Assembly: GCF_014839805.1 (NCBI RefSeq)
Contig: NC_051116.1
Coordinates: 1,984,001 to 2,048,000 of the forward strand
Direction: 5' to 3'
From: Manduca sexta
Lineage: Eukaryota; Arthropoda; Insecta; Lepidoptera; Sphingidae
DNA: 64,000 bases
The notes under the pieces are model-generated. The model made no database searches, was not told the DNA's origin, and saw nothing but the letters and a program-made list of their open reading frames with translations. Every line of letters begins with the position of its first letter. Position 1 is the stretch's first letter. A program made the translations under genes and the position numbers. This document shows, one piece after another, positions 1 through 10,879 of this stretch.

Positions 1-66
1 GAGATCGATGGCGAGGCCCCACTGCAGTCGTTACGAAATGCTACTACACCATCGAGGCAGTCAGTC
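1..66 (-). repeat. SINE-C head fragment
   Basis: Reverse complement reads CTGCCTCGATGGTGTAGTAG, the tRNA-like head of the family seen in full at 13325-13585. The body would lie off the left edge. Confidence 0.55.
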
Positions 67-88
67 ATCAAAAGGCATGTAGTCCCAG

Positions 89-599
89 CCGTGGCGAAGG
101 GTCCATATAACGCAATTCCTGCCGGTTTCCCTTTTGCAATTTATGTAATATCTAATTATCATTAGAACGACTTGCAAACCACATTCATGCATATTATTGG
201 TACCTATGTGTTGTGTCGGATTGCCCATCAGAAAATTCCACCCTTCGCCACTGAATGATAAATATAATAATATCAGCCGTATATATACTTGCCCACTGCT
301 GAGCACGGGCCTCCTCTACTACTGAGAGGGATTAGGCCTTAGTCCACCACGCTGGCCTAGTGCGGATTGGTAGACTTCACACACCTTCGAAATTCCTATA
401 GAGAACTTCTCGGATGTGCAGGTTTCCTCACGATGTTTTCCTTCACCGTTAAAGCGAACGATAAATTCACAAAGAATACACACATGATTTTTTAGAAAAG
501 TCAGAGGTGTGTGCCCTTAGGATTTGAAACTGCGGACATTCGTCTTGGCAGACCGTTCCACACCCAACTAGGCTATCGCCGCTTTTTTTTTCGCCACTG
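89..599. mobile_element. hAT-Q MITE interrupted by a SINE
   Basis: The 8 bp AGTCCCAG flanks it at 81-88 and 600-607. The left end is CCGTGGCGAAGGG (one base off the family) and the right end CGCCACTG. Without the inserted SINE at 255-589 and its 11 bp duplicate, the MITE is 166 bp, matching the 163 bp copy at 18693-18855. Confidence 0.85.
255..589 (-). repeat. SINE-A, nested in the hAT-Q MITE
   Basis: Reverse complement begins with an A-run then GCGGCGATAGCCTAGTTGGG, has a tRNA-like B-box remnant, the block GTGAGGAAACCTGCACATC, GTGGTGGACTAAGGCCTAAT, and ends CTGATATTATTATATTTATC. The target duplication TTCGCCACTGA is at 244-254 and 590-600, so it landed in the MITE's right terminal repeat. 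Confidence 0.88.
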
Positions 600-606
600 A
601 GTCCCA

Positions 607-884
607 GGCAAATTCAAAACATTTTTTTTAACCCTACCTGGAAATTAAACCCAAGATCTAGCTATTCACAGCTTAACCTGCGAGACTGTGAAATAAAATC
701 CTTTCTCTTAATAGTTCAAAGCATTTAAATGCAAAGAGCTCGGGCCACGCTTCGTTTAACTTTTGCATTCCAATCTAGACTATTTGAAGTATCTTAACTC
801 GGAATACTTCTGAGGTTACCTGTTTAAATGCTGTTTTTAAATATTAGAATAGAATATGATTAAATTAATGTTGATGATAAGTAA
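607..884. other. No gene or repeat recognised
   Basis: AT-rich sequence without open frames or internal repeats that I can identify. Confidence 0.4.
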
Positions 885-1135
885 TCTCGAAGCCCAGTTT
901 GCAAAACTATTTTAGTTTCAAGACACCGTGAGCTCATTCTGCGTAGATCGGACCACCAAGAACTAAAATTTTAAAAGTTGTATAATTATAAAATGTAGGT
1001 AGATATTGTAACTTCGACTTGCGGATGACCAACACCTCAGTCCGCCCCCGTGACCACGAAGGCTGCAAAGTCTTCGAAACGTCTAGAGAAAACTAAAATA
1101 TTAAAACCACGATAAAATCTGAAAAATAGTTTAAT
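885..1135 (+). repeat. MITE-P copy, one arm clear
   Basis: GTGACCACGAAGGCTGCAAA, GTCTTCGAAACGTC and AGAAAACTAAAATATTAAAA match the right arm of the palindromic family complete at 9465-9632. An upstream block (AAATGTAGGTAGATATTGTA) is shared with the copy at 14.1 kb. Confidence 0.6.
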
Positions 1136-1529
1136 TTTAATGGTTTCAGAGTAAACAACAATATAACTCAATATAACCCAACAAATATTTTTGTTTTACC
1201 AAAACACTTTAATTAAATTATCTTCTATTTTAGTTAAAGTCCTTTTCAAACAGAACCATTTTATTATCAATTCCAGAAATTATATTTATTAACTTTGAAC
1301 AAGATTGAATTCTAAGTACCCTATTTCTTGATTTCTTGGTATTAAATTGTAGACTAACAAAAAGAGTACGAGCCCGGATTCAATATACAGCATTTATTTC
1401 TAGATATTTCAGCCAGCGGGGACGTCCGTACAAATATCCAAGTGCCGAAAATAATCACTTATTCTGCTTTGCTTGCAGTATTCCACTGGTTCTGTAAAAA
1501 AAAGTTATTAACAAGCAAGACACACTTCA

Positions 1530-1680
1530 CACATTTATCCCCAAAAGAGGTATGAAACCAAGGCACCCACTTTTCGTCAAATGTGTTCCGTCCCATCATG
1601 TGATAAGGTGCAAGCCTATCGTAATATCAGACATAAATTCCAGACTCCGGGCTGATACTTAGTAGAAATAACAAATATCA
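1530..1680 (-). repeat. SINE-C body fragment
   Basis: Contains GTGTTCCGTCCCATCATGTG and GACTCCGGGCTGATACTTAG, matching the body of the complete copy at 13.3 kb; the head is missing. Confidence 0.75.
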
Positions 1681-1744
1681 CGTAATATGTAAATGATTAA
1701 TAATTATCTATACAAATAAAAATATGAATCCAACTAATATGAAT

Positions 1745-1918
1745 GCGATATTAAGTCTGTCTGACGGTTTCACGAAACAACAGAATCTATTGAAAATTTT
1801 GTATGGAGATAGTTTGAAATATTAGCAATGACATAAGGTACTTTCTATCCCGGGAAAATGTATAGTGGGATGTTTATCCCCGAAAAACTACAGGTGGAGT
1901 CGCGAGCAAAAGCTAGTA
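1745..1918 (+). repeat. Rep-G copy
   Basis: Includes GTATGGAGATAGTTTGAAAT, a TATCCCGGGAAAATGTATAG block and the end GCGAGCAAAAGCTAGTA, shared with copies at 33.4, 44.1 and 63.0 kb. Confidence 0.75.
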
Positions 1919-2084
1919 CAATCTCTGGAAATAAAATTTCCTCTCAACTCGGACATTTCAAGCTTAATTCATTAATAAGAAAAATCTATACCGAGTAAAC
2001 ATCTCGATAGTGTAAGTGGGTCAGACGTACATAATTGATGGCCCGCGTCGACGTCGCCACCACGTCGCGGGTGTGTGCAAGAAA

Positions 2085-2292
2085 CAGGCTATTTAATAAA
2101 TGGCTGGGATGAAATATACATCAAGAACTACAAGACTTAACACCTCATGTCTTAGACGAGCGGAGTCATATACTAAACTTTACTTTGTAATTCAAGGTGT
2201 TGGATGGTATTTCTACTATTTATCGGTCGTATTGCCTACCATCAGACGAACGTTCAGCTCATCTCATCATTCAAAGCAATAAAAAATACATT
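2085..2292 (+). repeat. SINE-F copy
   Basis: TTTGTAATTCAAGGTGTTGG, CGGTCGTATTGCCTACCATC and CATTCAAAGCAATAAAAAAT match the copies at 8200-8395 and 59645-59910. Confidence 0.75.
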
Positions 2293-2694
2293 TTGTCGAT
2301 CTTAAGATATACAATATGCGAACTAAGCAGAGCGAAGGGCAAACCTAATATCACTGCATTTTCCATCTCCGCTTGACGCAACTCTGACACATACCACAGA
2401 GATTTAAACGGGATGAATCCGTCAATAGTACTACTTCGTAACTTACTTCAACTCTAGTGGAAAGAGGCTAAATTTCACACCGTTAGACAGCCTCGCATCC
2501 TTGGATGACTTAACTACCTAATTTTTAGGGGAAACACGTCAGTAGCGAAAAGTGAACTGTGAATGTAACACAAAGCCTAAAATCGGTAAAGACTGAAAAG
2601 CCTTTTCCAGTAATAATAATTAAATTTAAACTATGATACAAGGTAAGTTACTCAGTAACAGTCAAATTTTCTATTAGTATTGTTCTGACATTGT

Positions 2695-2875
2695 GTGGAG
2701 GGGAGACCGCGTCTTGGCAAATGTAGCGTGGGACGCCCTCTGGCCAGGTGGCGGGACGACTTACACAAGAGAGCCGGCAGCGACTGGATGCATAAAGCAG
2801 TAGATCGGAATCCGTGGCGTATCTTGGGAGAGACCTATCCAGTAGAGGACTGCAAAGCGCTGATGATGATTTTTC
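2695..2875 (+). pseudogene. RTE-type LINE C-terminus
   Basis: Reads GKCSVGRPLARWRDDL, GSDWMHKAVDRNPWRILGE and ends near a TGATGATGA tail. The GRP-x2-RW-x-DDL ... W-RSLGEAY pattern is the C-terminal end common to RTE-like LINE polyproteins of Lepidoptera (recalled). Upstream RT is absent. Confidence 0.7.
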
Positions 2876-2919
2876 TTCGATACAGGCCTGCGAGCGTAGT
2901 TCAAACATCACCAATAATT

Positions 2920-3684
2920 TAAGATTATGACTATTTCCTAATAAAATGGTAAATTAATAAAAATAGATTGAACAATTCGCAAAACGTCCTATTTTAATAA
3001 TTTAACTACGACGTTATGCATTTTCTAACGTTCAATAATTTAAATTCAGATTGCATGAAGGCATGTTGAAGAAGTAATTTGATCAAACAAACTTTATTCT
3101 TTGTTTTATTACTATAGGTGTAGTGTTCACAACTTCTAAGGAAAGCTACTGGTCACATAATATATAAGCCGACCAAATGCAGAAGTCAGACTAATCTATG
3201 CGCCTAAATAAATAAAAAAATAAGTACCTACATACTTACATTAGCTGTTTAATACTTTAACTGTCAAATAAAATTTATTTGAAACTTTTGAAAAAGGGCC
3301 ATCATTTCTATCGCTGCTTGGACACAAAAGATAATTGGGTATTTTTAAGGGATGTTACATTTTTTTTTCCATAAATTCCTCTTTTTTTTCAAATCGAGTT
3401 CCCATCAAAATTGTTTCAGTTGTTTTGAATATAAACTCTAATAGATAAATGAATAATAAAAAAAAACTTATTGTGTTTGTTTTCATTAATAGACTAATAA
3501 CGAGCATAAATATTGATCATTTCATCTACGAAGACGCGCCGTGCCACCTTTTGAACGTGGGTATTGCGAGCTGTCGCGGGATAAGAGCACAAATCTAAAC
3601 ACTTTTTCGGACTATATCCATCGCACTGTGCGTAAATGCACTTATGCTAATCACACAAACTGCAAGGGATTATGGAAAGCATAG
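2920..3684. other. AT-rich, nothing supported
   Basis: Contains T and A runs near 3360-3465 but no gene or repeat family that I can support. Confidence 0.4.
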
Positions 3685-3997
3685 TGGCAATAGCCTAGTT
3701 GGGAGTGGAATAGACAGCCGAGAAGAATGTCCGCAGATTCAAAACCCAAGTGTACTCACTGTTGACTTTTTTAAAGTTACGTATGTATACTTTGTGAATT
3801 ATCGCTTGCTGTAACGTTGAAAGAAAACGTCGTGAGGAAACCTGCGTATCTGAAAAATTCTTCAAGAATTTTAAGGGTATGTGAAGTCTGCCCATTCGCA
3901 CTAGGCCAGCGTGGTGGACTAAGGCCTAATCCCTTTCAGTAGTAAAGGAAGCCCGTGCCCAGCAGTGGGATAGTATATTATAAAGGGCTAATATTAT
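3685..3997 (+). repeat. SINE-A copy, near full length
   Basis: Begins GGCAATAGCCTAGTTGGGAG, includes CGTCGTGAGGAAACCTGC and GCGTGGTGGACTAAGGCCTA, and ends in CTAATATTATTATATT. Confidence 0.85.
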
Positions 3998-4544
3998 TAT
4001 ATTATATACCAGAGCGTGCACGAGTAACACTAAATATCTATAGCTAGAGGACTTCTGGTAGTCCAATCGCTACTAAAACTCTCACAAGCACCCGCTCGTC
4101 ACATCTGAAGTATACCTAAAAAGAACATTAAAATCACTCCAGCTATTTTCGATAAGGAACAAACATACATTTATTTTTATATATTATTGATTACTAAGAA
4201 AAATAAACAGTTATTTTACTGTTATTACGAATCTAATAATTCATGTTTCTTGTTAATTCAGTTAATAAAATACTTTAACACGTTTAAGGTAACTCACCGT
4301 TAAGTCTACAAAGTGTTAATTTAAATTATATTTGTACACGATACGCACAACGTAACGAATTTACAGTATGTTTGTTTATTGAGAACAACGTAATTTCTTG
4401 AATTCCATATACGAGGTCTTGATTTGATGAATAACAATATTTTCCTGGAATAGGCTCCCTGAAATCTGTCAGTTTCGAGGAAAATGTAAACTTTGCCACT
4501 CTCTGGATCATTATATCTATGTGAAAAATCTTGTTGATACATCA

Positions 4545-4795
4545 TATTTTTTTTTACAAGCACGGACATGTGGCCATACTGCACCTGATGGTAAATGGAA
4601 TGGGGATCAATAGAATGTCGACCGACGTGAGATGATTACCCCTTGATAGTCGACACAATTATGCCGGCCTGTTAGAACCGGATATACACAGGCTGATCCC
4701 GGAACACGACACACTTACGTGGTCTTAACACCTTGTGTACAATGGTCACTATCAGGGCGGATATAAAACATATCCTAGCACTAACAAATTAAAAA
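4545..4795 (+). repeat. SINE-B copy, near full length
   Basis: CTGCACCTGATGGTAAATGG, AATAGAATGTCGACCGACG, ATTATGCCGGCCTGTTAGAA, ACACAGGCTGATCCCGGAAC and the end block CGGATATAAAACATATCCTA are in the family order. Confidence 0.85.
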
Positions 4796-4976
4796 TACCA
4801 AAGTAATTAGGAACTATCTGATAGTCCCAGTGTAACTTTCATCCCTCTATTTTTATCATACTATTTGACCTATAAATTCTTTATCAAAATCTTACCTTAT
4901 TCAAACAAAGCCGAAAACCTCACTTAGTTGTGACGAAACGTGACAAAGGTTTATACAGTTAAATAATTCACTCAGA

Positions 4977-4989
4977 CCCCCCCCCCCCC
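4977..4989 (+). repeat. C13 homopolymer
   Basis: Thirteen consecutive C in an AT-rich region. Length may be affected by sequencing error. Confidence 0.8.
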
Positions 4990-6005
4990 TATTCTGTCAC
5001 CCCACCCGTGTCACCTCCAAGACATGTAAAGCGAATTTACACATTACGGACAATTTGCGTGACAACACAAATAAAATACTCTCGTTTATAAATTAGATCA
5101 ACTTCATTTTTTTCCTTTGGGTATTTCTTGTGTTTTACTTGGATGTTATGCCTCGTTTAAAAGAAAGCAATAATGAGCATATACTACTCATTTATTGTTA
5201 ACTTTTGCTCGCAGCGTCGCCCACGTGACAAAGTTTCAGGGTTGTAAATCCCGCTATTTCATATAGTTTTATAAGTTACTTGGTGTTTTTTGCGACTCAG
5301 CCCGCGCAAAAGTCTTTCCTGCTCCAAAAATACCTAAATGACTATAGCAATCCATATTGGCATCTGTACTACACCAGTGCCATGTACTTACAAATTGAAA
5401 TAAAAAAAATTGAATATTTCCCACGGAAGCAGTAACTGGAATGAAAAGTAAAGGTATAATATGTTTATCCTGGATCTGATCTATCCGTGTGCTATATTTC
5501 ATTAAAATTTATTTGGCTGTTATTTCGTTTACTTCTAACACCCAAACAGATGATTACCCAAACACTGAAAAAACAATATTTTAAAAGATATTCTAAAAAT
5601 AAACGTCACTATTGTTTTAAATTGGATTTAATAGTAGGGTTAACATGGATAAAGTATGCACTACAGTGATGTCAGTGCTATTTTGTTGTGTAAGTGCAAG
5701 CTAGATAGCAATATATTGCAACCACATTTTCCGTTCTTATTTCCAACGACATTTATTTTCTCTACTTGGAATCCTAAGTCAAAATCCACAGTAATTATCT
5801 TGAAATGTATTTATTAATACAATCCATAAGAAAAATCTTTTTAATATCCAGAGCAGAGGAAGATGAAATGATAAACCGAAAATTATTGTTAACTAGCGAC
5901 TCTTACTTACTACTAACGACTCGCCCTAATTTTGCACAGGTATCAGAGTACATATAATACCTACATTACTGTGATAAAAAATATTAAAGTATTATACACT
6001 TAAAC
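4990..6005. other. No supported gene or repeat
   Basis: AT-rich sequence; short frames only. Confidence 0.4.
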
Positions 6006-6009
6006 CTCC

Positions 6010-6180
6010 CTCTTGAATCCCTCCACTGGTCAAAATTTTATTGGATTTTGTGCCCAGATCTGGAATTTTTGCCTACTATGGTGATAGTCTCGCCACCTAT
6101 CACATCATGGAACGGAACACACAGGTGAAACTTGATGCCATAGCATATCTGCCTACCCCTTCGAGAATAAAGCCGTGAAG
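6010..6180 (+). repeat. SINE-C body fragment
   Basis: GGTGATAGTCTCGCCACCTA followed by TCACATCATGGAACGGAACA matches the SINE-C body on the plus strand; head absent. Confidence 0.7.
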
Positions 6181-7379
6181 TTCTTTATCAAAATAATGAA
6201 CGAGTGAATGAGAGCTAAAACAAAAAGGAACGAATGAAACAGCCTATCTAGGTCATAGCGAAACTAATATTAAGTAGACAGAAACCTTTGCTAACTTCCA
6301 TAGCCTATCAAAGCTTAATAAACAAAGTTGCGACGTTCTTGTTGGAAAAATGAATGCTCTCTGGACACTGATATTTAGTTTTTAATTGGATTTCCGCTGC
6401 GTCAATGTTTTTGAGGTTATTTTGGGTCGCTGCATCCTATTTAAGTTAGTCTACGATTTGATAAATGAGCGTAGGTCTTTGAAGTTTAATTTGAATAAGA
6501 TTAACTTAGCTTTATGACTGCAAGAGAGGGTTATCAGTCTTATATTATATATCTCTGCTGCTACCCTGGATCTAGGGAGGGAAAGTGGTGCCCATGCACC
6601 AGGCTGCGAATTAAGAGGTCGGCAAATTCAAACTTGGCAGCGAATACACAATTCATCATTGACACAACTTTGACTATGATACTTCCAATACAATAAACAC
6701 ATTATTTTCCGCGGGGCGCAAAATAGTAATGATTGTAGCGAATAGGTCTTCTCTTAGTTCCATTGCTGTTGACAAGTTGGCGGTGTGTATACTAATTGTA
6801 CCGCCACAATGATGATGACGATGACAATATGTAGGTGGATGGCGGCGGCATATTCCAGGTTTTGCCCCGCCTCAAAAAAATTCAAGGTCTGGGATTGCCC
6901 TGCTAGGCATAAACATTACAGGAAGTTCAGGCCTGATTTTAATGACAGCTGTCTCAAGACTTAAGCGGTATTTTACACAATATTGTGCTACTTAGTGGGC
7001 AATGGCTCGCAGTGCAGTAAAATAAGACCGGATTACATCAATCACATCAGCCTTTTAAAAAAAACGCATCAACATCGGTTCATTTGTTTGGGAGCTACGA
7101 TGCCGCAGACAGATATACACATGTAACTTAAACATAACATAAAAATGCCCGGAGTTTCTTTCTGCCTTTCTTCTTCGAGTAGTCATCGCTTAGGTAGCTA
7201 GTGAAAGACTGGTAGGTTAGCTAGGTTAGGGCTTTAATCGTCCTCAACGGTGAGGATCGCGAAGCGTTTCTCCCTTTATTTTCATTGAGATATTCATCTT
7301 TTTATTTCTTCTTTCGTGCCAGCTAGAGCTGGTTTCTTTGTTTACTTTATAGTCTCATTTATTTTATGTCCAATATAAA

Positions 7380-7546
7380 ATATTTTTAGTTATATAAGCT
7401 ACTTTATCTAAGTAATAATTAAATATTCTCATGAACCTTGACTTGTGAGTACAACTATGTTCGCCTACGTGATAAATAAAGCATTTTTTTAACTGCCCTC
7501 TTTTTGCGTGGGGGTTAAAAAAAAATTTCTTTTTACAAGTTGACAA
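7380..7546 (+). repeat. Dispersed repeat shared with 17.9 kb
   Basis: TTCGCCTACGTGATAAATAA and the preceding TAGTTATATAAG recur in the same order at 17868-18010. Probably a LINE 3' UTR fragment; family unknown. Confidence 0.5.
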
Positions 7547-7768
7547 TTTTCTTATTCTAGGAATTAGAGGATCACTATGGGAGCGAAACAGTCTAAAAAT
7601 AGACGATACTTCGGCATCGGCCAGATATTTTTATTTATAAACCGACTATGTTATTCGGGAGTTTGGGGCAACAAATAGAACCTTTTTGAATGAATATGGA
7701 TTATTTTTGTATACGAAAAAGGATTTTTTGATATACTGTTTAGGATGAAGGCGTTTTTATAGGGATAT

Positions 7769-7962
7769 ATAATAATAATAATATCAGCCCTATATTATAT
7801 ACTTGCCCACTCCTGAACACGGGCCTCCTCTACTACTGAGAGGGATTAGGCCTTAGTCCACCACGCTGGCCTAGTGCGGATTGGTAGACTTCACACACCT
7901 TCGAAATTCCCATAGAGAACTTCTCAGATGTGCAGGTTTGCTCACGATGTTTTCCTTCACCG
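7769..7962 (-). repeat. SINE-A, 5'-truncated, with 12 bp target duplication
   Basis: TTATAGGGATAT lies at 7757-7768 and 7963-7974. The insert runs from CTGATATTATTATTATTA at its 3' end to GGTGAAGGAAAACATCGTGA at its 5' end on the minus strand, so it was truncated during reverse transcription. Confidence 0.88.
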
Positions 7963-7974
7963 TTATAGGGATAT

Positions 7975-8110
7975 GGTTGGGCATTACTGTAGCTGATGGC
8001 AAGTGGAGTGGGGTCTAGTTAGAGTATCGATTAAGAGAGATCATTACTCCTCGGCCCTCGCCAATTGAAACAATTACGACTGTTTTATAACATTTTTAAT
8101 TTGATCATAC
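7975..8110 (+). repeat. SINE-B-related fragment (B2 type)
   Basis: GCTGATGGCAAGTGGAGTGG then AGAGTATCGATTAAGAGAGA resembles the variant at 60300-60420. The SINE-A at 7769-7962 is inserted at its left side. Confidence 0.6.
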
Positions 8111-8199
8111 CTTCAAATCATGTTTATGTAGACTGTTTAGGCGTTTTATTCGACTGTCTTACTAGTAGCGTCTAAACACATTATCGTTTGTGATACGCG

Positions 8200-8395
8200 A
8201 ACGTGCGTATTTTTCTTTTTGTTTTTATCGAATGCGATATATAGCTTATGCTTTGACGAGACGAGCTTGCCGTTCGCCTCATGGTAAGCGATACGACCGC
8301 CCCTAAACAGTAAAAACACTATCGTACACGTTGAATTACAAATTGTTTGATATTCCAATGCGCTGACCATCCTGAGATATGAGACGTTAAGTCTT
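8200..8395 (-). repeat. SINE-F copy
   Basis: Reverse complement carries GGGGCGGTCGTATCGCTTAC and GAACGGCAAGCTCGTCTCGT, the most recognisable part of the family. Confidence 0.8.
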
Positions 8396-8399
8396 ATTA

Positions 8400-9460
8400 T
8401 GTCCAGTTACAGCGGCTACAATGTCCTTCAAACCGAAACATGACAATGACTACATGCTACTTGGCGGTAGAAAACGACATTGCGGTGGTACCCAGGCAGA
8501 CTCTCACATAAGAAAGACCTACCATCAGTAAGTACCTAAGTACCTCTGTCTATCCTTTGAAATAAATACGAGATGACTGGATATTATACAGGCTAACGTG
8601 AAGACGGCTAACGTTGTAAGATAGAATATATAATTATGTGCCAACCCTATATTGTGGATTTTCACCGCAAAACTAGACTTTACCTTTATAATTCATTCAG
8701 TTCTTGATTACGATCCCTAAGGAGCTTCTGTATCGATTGTGAATCCCAAGACTGCTTTTAATGTAAGATAATACCGTATTTGTATTTTCAGTAGGGTTAC
8801 TATTCAAGTTAGGTTTAGTTTTCTAAGAAATAGCTATTGTTCATTTGCTATACCCAAAGCTTCGTCGAAGTGTTTTAAATTTTTGAGACAATTAATTCAC
8901 GTCGAAGAAATGGAAAAGTACAGTAAAATATATTTCTTTATCGTTATTGGAGTTTTACAAAAAATTATCTTATTTAAAACAATTATTAACAGATTAAGTA
9001 TTACTAGGTCTTGCCGTGGGCTATGTAAACAACCTTGATCATCCTGTCCTTTAAAAAAACTCAAACTACACGATCTGGAGTTCTAAACCTGGACTCTATT
9101 ATAGCCTGACCCGGATAAGAAACCTCTCAATCTTATGGATAATGTAGAATTAATTACTAGTACTGACAACGTACAATTTTAAAACTAAAAAATAAACTGG
9201 CGCCATCAAAAGATCTTTGCACTGGTCCCATCATATGTTTTTTTATTTTATTTATTTCTTTATTTGCATTATCTTACCTCGGTACAATTTTTTCATTCGA
9301 GCACTCCTTTTAAGTATAGCAATATCTGTGTTAGTAGGCCCTGCACTTCCAAAATAGGAATTAAATATAGATCAAGTAATACAAAAAATTATACTAAAAA
9401 AAATAATAATAAATATTCAAAATGATTTCTTATATTTACACGAATGTTAGACATCAAAAT
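8400..9460. other. No supported gene
   Basis: AT-rich intergenic DNA. From about 9240 a T-rich stretch with TTATTTGCATTATCTTACC resembles repeats that begin TTTATTTG at 15.1, 55.9 and 57.2 kb, but I cannot fix a boundary. Confidence 0.35.
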
Positions 9461-9464
9461 TAAG

Positions 9465-9632
9465 CTATTTTACGGATTTAATCGCGGTTTTAGTATTTTA
9501 GTCTTCTCCTGACGTTTCGAAGACTATGCAGCATTCGTGGTCCAGTCCAGTCCCTCCCGTGACCACGAAAGCTGCAAAGTCTTCGAAACGTCGGGAGAAA
9601 ACTAAAATAGCGATAAAATTTGAAAAATAGTG
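9465..9632. mobile_element. MITE-P, both arms
   Basis: A fold-back: TCTTCTCCTGACGTTTCGAA...GCATTCGTGG on the left, CCACGAAAGCTGCAAAGTCT and TTCGAAACGTCGGGAGAAAA on the right. Outer ends are CTATTTTACGGATTTAATCG and GATAAAATTTGAAAAATAG. No coding capacity. Confidence 0.8.
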
Positions 9633-10329
9633 TGCGTGTGTCTCTATATTCACACGTGTATTTGTGTGACTTAGTTTTGTTTTTTTTTATTTGTACCAGA
9701 TTTAAGTTTTATGATCTTGTATTTAATACTCTTTGAAGTCCAAATAATATTCTATAAAATATTAGTCAGGCAACACACCAGTCCCAGAAGACTGCTGGCG
9801 GTCGCTAGTTATTTTTTCTAACTCAATCCGACGACTAATTTTATCAGACGGGTAGTGGTGAGAAAATTAAATTTGTACATAATTTAACACAATACTCTCT
9901 GGAATTGTGTCTACTTCATCACATTTATTGTGTTATATCATTGAAAATTATCATTGGTCGATACAATATGAAAATATTTATCGAATTAATAATATTGTTT
10001 ATGCGTACCGTCACGCGTTTGTCTCCAAACAGGTAGTCAGAGCTGCAACCATAGTACATTAATCTAAACTTCTATGAGTATTTGGCGTTGCTAATATAAA
10101 AGGCAAGAGTAATGAGAAGTTTATCGAGTTTCCATCTTTATCAGTTTTACTGGCCATACAATGCCAGAAAGCTGCCAATTCGCGTAGAGTTATATCTGTT
10201 AGATTATAGTACCGTCTTGTTTAACTTGAGTAGCATCGTTGAAAATCATAATGCTCTACAACTAGTTTGGAGAGCAGTTTCCAACACGGGTCCGAAACTC
10301 TAGTGTTACTACTTTAAATGTATATTTTA

Positions 10330-10700
10330 ATAAAACTAGCTTTTTTTTGTAAGTACAGACCCCGCAGTCTTCACCGAGGGAAACCTGCGAACGGTATACT
10401 GGTTCCCCTCGGATTAGCGACTGAGGTGCCCTAGAGGGAGAGAGGAAGAGGAGAAATAGGGGAGGAAAGAAGGGGAAGGCGGAGAAAGTGTTAGGATGAG
10501 CGGAGTGAAGTGGAGAGGAGATGCTCACGAGTCCCTCATAGGCCTTAATGTGAATTGACAACCATGAGGAACACACTTAACTGTGTGCCTAGGGCCGCGA
10601 CAAATGTCCCCCGTGCATGGGCGTGCTCAGTGTGGCGACCGAGCGCACAAGAATTGCCTCAGAGGGAGTAACGCTAGGTTAGTGCCGCTATACAGAAACC
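10330..10700 (-). repeat. GC-rich repeat-like block with purine-rich tract
   Basis: Composition differs sharply from flanks. 10430-10530 on the plus strand is almost all purine (for example GAGGGAGAGAGGAAGAGGAG). The frames across it show no domain. It resembles a LINE 3' UTR, without a second copy here to prove it. Confidence 0.4.
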
Positions 10701-10879
10701 CGCATTTTGTAAAATAGGTGCCTCTAAATTTAGGATTGGGTACAAATAAGATTAGTAAGGTCAGAGGGCCATATTCCGTCAATGGCGGTATATTCGTCTT
10801 GTTGTTTGCAAAATACAGATTCGCTATAGACGGAATAGGGACATAATTAAAAAAAATGTATCTAATATTAAATAACATT

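Noticed and set aside
10262..10576. 104-codon ORF on the minus strand
   Set aside because: Runs over the purine-rich tract, whose complement encodes a low-complexity Pro/Phe/Leu/Ser string; no coding evidence.
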